Positions 6,817-11,224 of a DNA stretch of 11,224 bases are shown one piece after another. A model generated the notes under the pieces. It was not told the origin of the DNA and searched no databases. It was given only the letters and a program-made list of their open reading frames with translations. The DNA is from Bacteroidales bacterium (lineage in GTDB: Bacteria; Bacteroidota; Bacteroidia; Bacteroidales; VadinHA17): contig DNOQ01000345.1 of assembly GCA_003501665.1 (NCBI GenBank), positions 1 to 11,224 of the forward strand. The letters are read 5' to 3'. The position numbers and the translations under genes are program-made. Position 1 is the stretch's first letter, and each line of letters begins with the position of its first letter.

Positions 6817-8520
6817 TCAATCATTTTCAAGAGTAGACAGATCTCCCGTATCTTCACCCCATTCTCTTGCACGAAGCAGTCGTCTCATAATTTTACCGCT
6901 CCTGGTTTTAGGCAGTTGGTCCATAAATGCTATCTCCTGGGGCATGGCTATGGAAGAGAGTTTCTTCCTTACAAAGTTCATTATCTCAAGTTCCAGTTCC
7001 TGGTTGGCTGTTAATCCCGGCTTCAATGTTATAAATGCTTTAACAACCTCCATATTAACCTCATCAGGTTTTGCGACCACTGCTGATTCAGCCACTGCAG
7101 GATGCTCGAGCAGAGCAGATTCAACCTCAAAGGGACTTACAAGGTGCCCACCGGTATTTATAACATCATCATCCCTGCCAATGAACCAAAAATATCCTTC
7201 ACTATCGACATATGCTTTATCTCCTGAAATATACCATCCGTTCACGAACTTCTCCTGATATTTTTTCTCATTATCCCAATAAGTTCTCATCATAGCAGGC
7301 CATCCGGGCCTGAATGCTATCAATCCGACCTTCCCGGGCTCCTCAAGTGGTTCAAATGTATTCTTATCAAGAAGTTTACTGACAATTCCGGGAAAAGGTT
7401 TTCCCATTGAACCTGCTTTTATCTTCATCCCCGGGTAATTGGAGATCATTATCGAGCCTGTCTCGGTCTGCCAGAAAGTATCGTGGAATGGTTTCCCAAA
7501 GACTCTTTCAGACCAGAGAACCGCTTCCCGGTTTAACGGCTCTCCCACACTGGCCAGGTGACGGAAGCATGAAAGATCATAATTCCTGATAATTTCATCA
7601 CCGGCTTTCATAAGTGCCCTGATGGCAGTTGGAGCTGAATACCATACAGTAATCCGGTTTCGTGCAATAAAACTGTACCATTTTTCAGCTGAAAAACCTG
7701 AATCCAGCACACATTGTGTTATACCCAGACTCCACGGGCCTATTATACCATAAGAGGTACCGGTAACCCAGCCCGGGTCAGCTGTACACCAGTAAATGTC
7801 ATCTTCCCGTAGATCCAGCACCCATTTTGCAGTAATATATTGTGAAATGAGTGAATAGTGAACATGTTTTACCCCTTTGGGCTGCCCGGTGGTACCCGAT
7901 GTATAATGCAATACAGACGGAGATTCAGCTTTTGCAGGAAAAATATCGAAATTATTAACAGGCTCAGCCTCCTGAAGACTAAAAGTAATTTCTCTCTCCT
8001 CCGGCTTTTTTGACTTCAGATCATCAACAACTATAATAAATTCGAGAAACGGGAGCCGATCGCGGATCTTTCTTATCTTGTGCAGGTGTTTACTTTGAGT
8101 AATTATTGCACGTGTCTGCGCATTTTCGAGGCGAACGTATAGTGATTCGTACTCAAATGCCGAAAATAAAGGCTGAACAACAGCTCCTGCCTTGAGTATA
8201 CCAAGAAAAGAAAAATAGAGTTCAGGTATCCTGTCCATGAACAGACAGATCCTGTCTTCATGCTTTATACCCAGATTCTGCAGGAACCTGCCAATTGTAT
8301 TGCCTGCCAGACGAAGGTCATTGAAAGTGAATTCTCTTACATTACCTTTGAAATCTTCATAATGCAGAGCTATTTTCCCTGAATTTCCCTGATCACAGAT
8401 CCGGTCGGAGCAATACCATCCGATATTTATGACTCCTCCCTGTTTATATCCAAGCTCATCTTCAATATGGGACCAGTAAAAGCTCTTTATTCTTTGTCCG
8501 TAAGAACCGATCTGAGACAT
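6817..8520 (-). CDS. AMP-forming acyl-CoA/acyl-ACP ligase, acetyl-CoA synthetase-like
   Basis: 567 residues, the length of the short AcsA-type acetyl-CoA synthetases. Seen: P-loop YTSGTTGQPKG at 206-216, TADPGWVTGTSYG at 246-258, ASVGEPLN at 323-330, FWQTETGS at 349-356, ISGDKAYVDSEGYFWFIGRDDD at 431-452 (hinge region), and PKTRSGKIMRR at 537-547 with catalytic Lys543. The residues that shape the acetate pocket of Salmonella Acs (Val310, Thr311, Val386, Trp414) align with V252, T253, V325 and W350 here. That points to acetate or propionate as substrate. Known chemistry: acid plus ATP gives acyl-AMP, then a thioester on CoA. Inference: because a carrier protein gene follows directly, the acceptor may be that protein's phosphopantetheine arm. 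The C-terminal Lys sits in a PxxxxGK motif that is a lysine-acetylation target in Acs enzymes. The protein is soluble. The start ATG at 8520 lies 30 bp after the wzy-like stop. Plain acetyl-CoA supply remains possible. Confidence 0.9.
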   Translation of the reverse strand: MSQIGSYGQRIKSFYWSHIEDELGYKQGGVINIGWYCSDRICDQGNSGKIALHYEDFKGNVREFTFNDLRLAGNTIGRFLQNLGIKHEDRICLFMDRIPELYFSFLGILKAGAVVQPLFSAFEYESLYVRLENAQTRAIITQSKHLHKIRKIRDRLPFLEFIIVVDDLKSKKPEEREITFSLQEAEPVNNFDIFPAKAESPSVLHYTSGTTGQPKGVKHVHYSLISQYITAKWVLDLREDDIYWCTADPGWVTGTSYGIIGPWSLGITQCVLDSGFSAEKWYSFIARNRITVWYSAPTAIRALMKAGDEIIRNYDLSCFRHLASVGEPLNREAVLWSERVFGKPFHDTFWQTETGSIMISNYPGMKIKAGSMGKPFPGIVSKLLDKNTFEPLEEPGKVGLIAFRPGWPAMMRTYWDNEKKYQEKFVNGWYISGDKAYVDSEGYFWFIGRDDDVINTGGHLVSPFEVESALLEHPAVAESAVVAKPDEVNMEVVKAFITLKPGLTANQELELEIMNFVRKKLSSIAMPQEIAFMDQLPKTRSGKIMRRLLRAREWGEDTGDLSTLEND

Positions 8521-8550
8521 ATTTTAAAATTCATTAAAATTACCAAAGGA
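8521..8550 (-). other. A/T-rich leader of the AMP-forming ligase gene
   Basis: The 30 bp between the polymerase/ligase stop and the ligase ATG contain two imperfect copies of ATTTTAAT/ATTTTAAA next to the start on the coding strand. No Shine-Dalgarno motif is seen. This fits an unstructured A/T-rich initiation region. I see no full promoter. Confidence 0.3.
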
Positions 8551-9747
8551 CTATTCTGTTTCAGGCTTCTGTTGCCTTTTATTCCAGATATATGCTGTCA
8601 TGGCTCCGGTCATAAGGAAAAATACCGGATCGTTATACTGAAAAATCGATAATGCCATAAATAGTATAATCATATAAACAGCTATAAACACTTCGGTTTT
8701 TTTCCTGTCATCGACATAGCTTCGCCAGGTAATCAATAAATTTCTGCCCAGCCATCCATAGAACAGAATAAATAACAATGTCCCTATAATACCAAGCTCA
8801 CAGAGTTGAACCATGTATTCCGAATGCATTGCATATCTGCCCTGAAACTGTGCGAAATTCTTTACACCCACACCTCTTACCGGGTATTTTTTAAACAGAT
8901 CCCAACCAAGAATATAGAAATAACCCCTGTCGCCAAACTTTTCAAGTATGGTCCCTTTCACCTGATAATAATAGAGATCATCCTGTGCCTGCTCAGTCGT
9001 TTCCGCTAACCTTTTACCGAGATATGTATTCTCAATGATAAAATAAAATGTTGCTGATATAAAAACTGCCCCAAAGAATATGACTGCAATATTATGCAGA
9101 ACTCTTTTAGATCTGTGAATATAGAAGTGTGAAAGGAGCAGGATCACAAAACCGCCGAAAGCATTTCTCGAAGCTGTCAGCAAAATAATAAAGAATGGAA
9201 ATATTACCAGTAACAATAATTGTTTCAGGCCAATACCCTTAAACACATATTTCAGATAGATAAACACAATGAGAGTCAGTGCCGAGAATGCGATGGAATT
9301 TGTTTCTATTTTATCCCCAAGGCGGAACAAGTTGCTTGCTCTGCCCTCTTCAAAAATAAAGATCAATATCAGTTTCACGTATAATCCTGCTATAACAATA
9401 TTCAGAAGCTGGTCGCGATCCTCAAAACTCTCGGCTGACATCACCCATAACGCCATAAGAGGTCCGGCCAGATAGACAAAGAATGTAAAATAAGCCTGGC
9501 CTGTATTAAGACCCAGTAAAATTGTATTGATAAATGCATAGATCACCCATAATCCCCAGAATATAACCGGAGCCCTTATGATAGTCTTCATAAAATTAAA
9601 ATTGGCAATATTTACGAAAACTGTCATGAACATCAGCATTAAAATTGACCTGCTGGCTGCATCTGCCTTGAGTACAAAAATCTGAAATGGCAGCCATATC
9701 AGCAGAACAAATAAGAACGCGTATTTTACTTTGAGATATTTAAGCAT
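8551..9747 (-). CDS. O-antigen polymerase/ligase family membrane protein (Wzy/WaaL-like)
   Basis: About 398 residues, strongly hydrophobic, with roughly 11-12 predicted membrane segments (for example near 11-26, 62-80, 86-104, 115-133, 176-192, 220-240, 318-338, 355-371 and 374-389). Numbering here counts from a GTG codon at 9750. Seen: LTASRNAFGGF at 191-201, the SRNA/G pattern before a helix that is typical of the Wzy_C family. A hydrophilic loop of about 75 residues runs from 241 to 315 and contains KKYPVRGVGVKNFAQF (287-302) and MHSEYMVQLCELGIIG (308-323). These are the pGxGxxxF and HxxxxxxxxExGxxG signatures of O-antigen ligases and polymerases, with His309 in the conserved position. It should act in the inner membrane on undecaprenyl-linked glycans. 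Start: the ATG at 9747 is preferred over the adjacent GTG at 9750. Whether it polymerises or ligates cannot be decided from the sequence. Confidence 0.9.
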   Translation of the reverse strand: MLKYLKVKYAFLFVLLIWLPFQIFVLKADAASRSILMLMFMTVFVNIANFNFMKTIIRAPVIFWGLWVIYAFINTILLGLNTGQAYFTFFVYLAGPLMALWVMSAESFEDRDQLLNIVIAGLYVKLILIFIFEEGRASNLFRLGDKIETNSIAFSALTLIVFIYLKYVFKGIGLKQLLLLVIFPFFIILLTASRNAFGGFVILLLSHFYIHRSKRVLHNIAVIFFGAVFISATFYFIIENTYLGKRLAETTEQAQDDLYYYQVKGTILEKFGDRGYFYILGWDLFKKYPVRGVGVKNFAQFQGRYAMHSEYMVQLCELGIIGTLLFILFYGWLGRNLLITWRSYVDDRKKTEVFIAVYMIILFMALSIFQYNDPVFFLMTGAMTAYIWNKRQQKPETE

Positions 9748-9770
9748 CACGGATAAAAATCAGGATCTTT

Positions 9771-10727
9771 TTAAATTGAACCGGTGATCCCTGTAGTATA
9801 AATTAAATCAGGTATTCCGTTGTCAATCATATCGCCGATCAGAAGCCGGGTCCTAAGATCGACTCCCTGCTTAGTCAGATGATAGGGTGAATCAAAGACC
9901 AGTGAATCAGCCATCCTGTACCTTTCAGGTGTGCCAAGCAACCTTAATGATCTTTCATTTAACTTCCGGTATAGTTCTTCAATCTGAACCCTGCTGTTAT
10001 CATAAGACGATGCCTGGAAACAGGGAAAGGTAATGAAGAAAGAAGCCCCAAGCTTGTTTAATTTATCATTAAACCTGCTGAATTCTTCAAGCAGATCATC
10101 ATTCAACTTTCTGCTTTCAGGCCCGGATGGTATTATTTTCCTGGGTGATAAGTTCCAGTGTATGTCAGCATCTCCGTATTCATTGAAGGCATTTACCGTA
10201 TAAATACCTTCACTCCGATCGAAAATATATTCATCGGGATTGAATTTTGAAAACGAATATTTCGGAACATATTCAATTATGTTGAATAACTGTTGTTTTC
10301 TTAAGGTCCTCTTATTATCAGAAGGAATGTCAAGGAGTGTTTTCAATAATGCTTCTTCCCCGTAAGCCGCTCTTCCATAATATTGGGAATACTCCAGAGC
10401 CAGAATTACAACATCCCCGGGTTTTATATAATTCAGGGCATTATCAAGCATATACAGAGCTCCAACACTCATTTGTATTCCGGCATTCACCGGATTTAAT
10501 TTCAGTGAATCTTTTATAAGCCTGCTGTTAAGTCCGAATGTTATATTTGAACCCCCAATCAGGATCAGGCGGGGCGCAGGCACATTAACCAGCAATGAAT
10601 CTTTTTTTATTTCACTGAATAACTGCGAGTAACGGGATTTTGGCGTTGGCGGGAGAAATAATCCAATAATGATCAGTAAAATTATTACTGCAAAAAATAC
10701 AGAAAGCCTGCGTAGAAACAAAGCCAT
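9771..10727 (-). CDS. Membrane-anchored SGNH-like (DltD/AlgX-type) acyltransferase partner
   Basis: 318 residues. Seen: basic N-terminus, then one membrane segment at about 8-26 and a Pro-rich exit, so the rest is predicted to be periplasmic. RLILIGGSNITFGLNSRLI at 53-71 is the nucleophile block of the SGNH fold with Ser60, in a GGSN version of the GDS motif. VNAGIQMSVGA at 80-90 supplies the block II glycine. DVVILALEYSQYYG at 105-118 is the next strand. DSPYHLTKQGVDLRTRLL at 279-296 carries the late Asp279/His283 pair and the typical LTxxGxxxRT tail. By family these proteins pair with MBOATs to move an acyl group onto an extracellular polymer (AlgX/AlgJ, DltD) or act as esterases. The MBOAT gene lies only 8 bp upstream, which supports a two-gene acylation unit. 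There is a 20 bp gap to the polymerase gene's first possible start codon. Confidence 0.85.
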   Translation of the reverse strand: MALFLRRLSVFFAVIILLIIIGLFLPPTPKSRYSQLFSEIKKDSLLVNVPAPRLILIGGSNITFGLNSRLIKDSLKLNPVNAGIQMSVGALYMLDNALNYIKPGDVVILALEYSQYYGRAAYGEEALLKTLLDIPSDNKRTLRKQQLFNIIEYVPKYSFSKFNPDEYIFDRSEGIYTVNAFNEYGDADIHWNLSPRKIIPSGPESRKLNDDLLEEFSRFNDKLNKLGASFFITFPCFQASSYDNSRVQIEELYRKLNERSLRLLGTPERYRMADSLVFDSPYHLTKQGVDLRTRLLIGDMIDNGIPDLIYTTGITGSI

Positions 10728-10735
10728 AATTCTTA

Positions 10736-11224
10736 TCAGAACTGAAAGTATATAAACTCCTGCGGATCGCTTTTAGATAAAGAAATTACTATAATCAATC
10801 CGATGTAGACCCCCCATCTTAATACCCGGTATTTCAGCTGCTCCAGCTGCAGTACATGCTGTTTGTTCCGCTGAATGATCTCCACAGCTATGAAAAGGAT
10901 AATCAGTATCAGTAATCTCTTTGGAAAGATCTCAGGTATTGTGAACAAAGATGAAGAAAATAGAATACTGAGGTACTCGCCTGATTGAACAAGAGATCCT
11001 GACCTGAAAATTATCCATGAAATAATAATAATTATAATTGTAAAAACTGTTTCCGGTATAACCACTACCAGATCACTATTTCTGATCCCTAATGATTTTA
11101 AAAGTTTCTTCCTTGGCCTGGACTGCCATCTGTGAATAATAAGAAATACACCATGGAACAATCCCCACACAATAAAGGTATAATTTGCTCCATGCCATAA
11201 ACCGGTCAGAAACCATGTTATCAG
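10736..11224 (-). CDS. MBOAT-family O-acyltransferase, C-terminal part (5' end beyond window)
   Basis: The frame is open to the right edge, giving 162 C-terminal residues; full-length AlgI/DltB-type proteins have about 450-500. Seen: the first residues read LITWFLTGLWHGANYTFIVWGLFHG, the MBOAT signature, with the conserved active-site His at codon 11194-11192. Then come a basic cytoplasmic stretch, a membrane helix ending in SWIIFRSGSL (the usual WxxFR motif), two more helices and the closing FIYFQF, a hallmark C-terminus of AlgI/DltB-like MBOATs. Known role: transfer of an acyl group across the inner membrane to a polymer, from acetyl-CoA or, in DltB, from a carrier protein. The GTG at 11170 is not the true start, because the signature lies upstream of it. 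The gene is followed by its SGNH partner after 8 bp. Confidence 0.92.
   Translation of the reverse strand: MITWFLTGLWHGANYTFIVWGLFHGVFLIIHRWQSRPRKKLLKSLGIRNSDLVVVIPETVFTIIIIIISWIIFRSGSLVQSGEYLSILFSSSLFTIPEIFPKRLLILIILFIAVEIIQRNKQHVLQLEQLKYRVLRWGVYIGLIIVISLSKSDPQEFIYFQF

Noticed and set aside
6944..7258. 104-codon plus-strand frame within the ligase gene
   Set aside because: The Ser/Thr-rich translation is typical of the reverse strand of a coding region, and the minus strand carries clear catalytic motifs here.
8540..8553. TCCTTTGG on the minus strand as a possible Bacteroidota -7 promoter element
   Set aside because: Only the TTTG half matches TAnnTTTG and no convincing -33 TTG spacing was found, so a promoter for the ligase and carrier genes is not supported.
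8467..8652. Plus-strand frame spanning the gap between the ligase and polymerase genes
   Set aside because: Most of it lies antisense to coding sequence, and no start signal or protein family is recognisable.
9351..9358. CAAAAATA on the plus strand, a full reverse-complement match to TAnnTTTG
   Set aside because: It lies inside the polymerase coding region, far from any gene start, and a match this short is expected by chance.
11170..11170. GTG at 11170 as the start of the MBOAT gene
   Set aside because: The MBOAT signature TGLWHGANYTF lies in frame upstream of it and continues to the window edge, so the gene is truncated by the window.

Overview
The window is one continuous stretch of a polysaccharide biosynthesis locus. 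All eleven genes lie on the minus strand, so they read from the right edge (11224) to the left edge (1). The genes at both edges are cut off. No gap between genes exceeds 32 bp and two junctions overlap, so this looks like the inside of a long operon. I see no promoter, terminator, RNA gene, mobile element or CRISPR array. The A/T-rich gaps, the lack of clear Shine-Dalgarno sequences before most starts, and the gene content suggest a Bacteroidota (Bacteroidetes) member. That placement is inference; nothing here fixes the species.

In transcription order, the right part (11224 to 8551) holds envelope functions. These are the C-terminal part of an MBOAT O-acyltransferase, a membrane-anchored SGNH/DltD-AlgX-like protein, and a Wzy/WaaL-like O-antigen polymerase or ligase. 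The middle (8520 to 6515) holds an acetyl-CoA-synthetase-like AMP-forming ligase followed directly by a free-standing acyl carrier protein. The left part (6495 to 1) holds a GT2 glycosyltransferase, a CapK/PaaK-like adenylate-forming protein, a GT4 glycosyltransferase, a CE4-type polysaccharide deacetylase, a second GT4, and the N-terminal two thirds or so of a third GT4.

Working model (inference): the glycosyltransferases build a repeat unit, which the deacetylase may trim, and the Wzy-like protein polymerises or ligates it. The most interesting point is that the four parts of a Dlt-type acylation pathway occur together: an adenylating ligase, a small carrier protein, an MBOAT and an SGNH partner. 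The ligase keeps the small acyl pocket of acetyl-CoA synthetase. A carrier-bound acetyl or propionyl group may therefore be passed to the MBOAT and on to the polymer, instead of the MBOAT drawing on the general acetyl-CoA pool. No initiating phosphoglycosyltransferase, flippase or nucleotide-sugar gene is visible here; these would have to lie outside the window.
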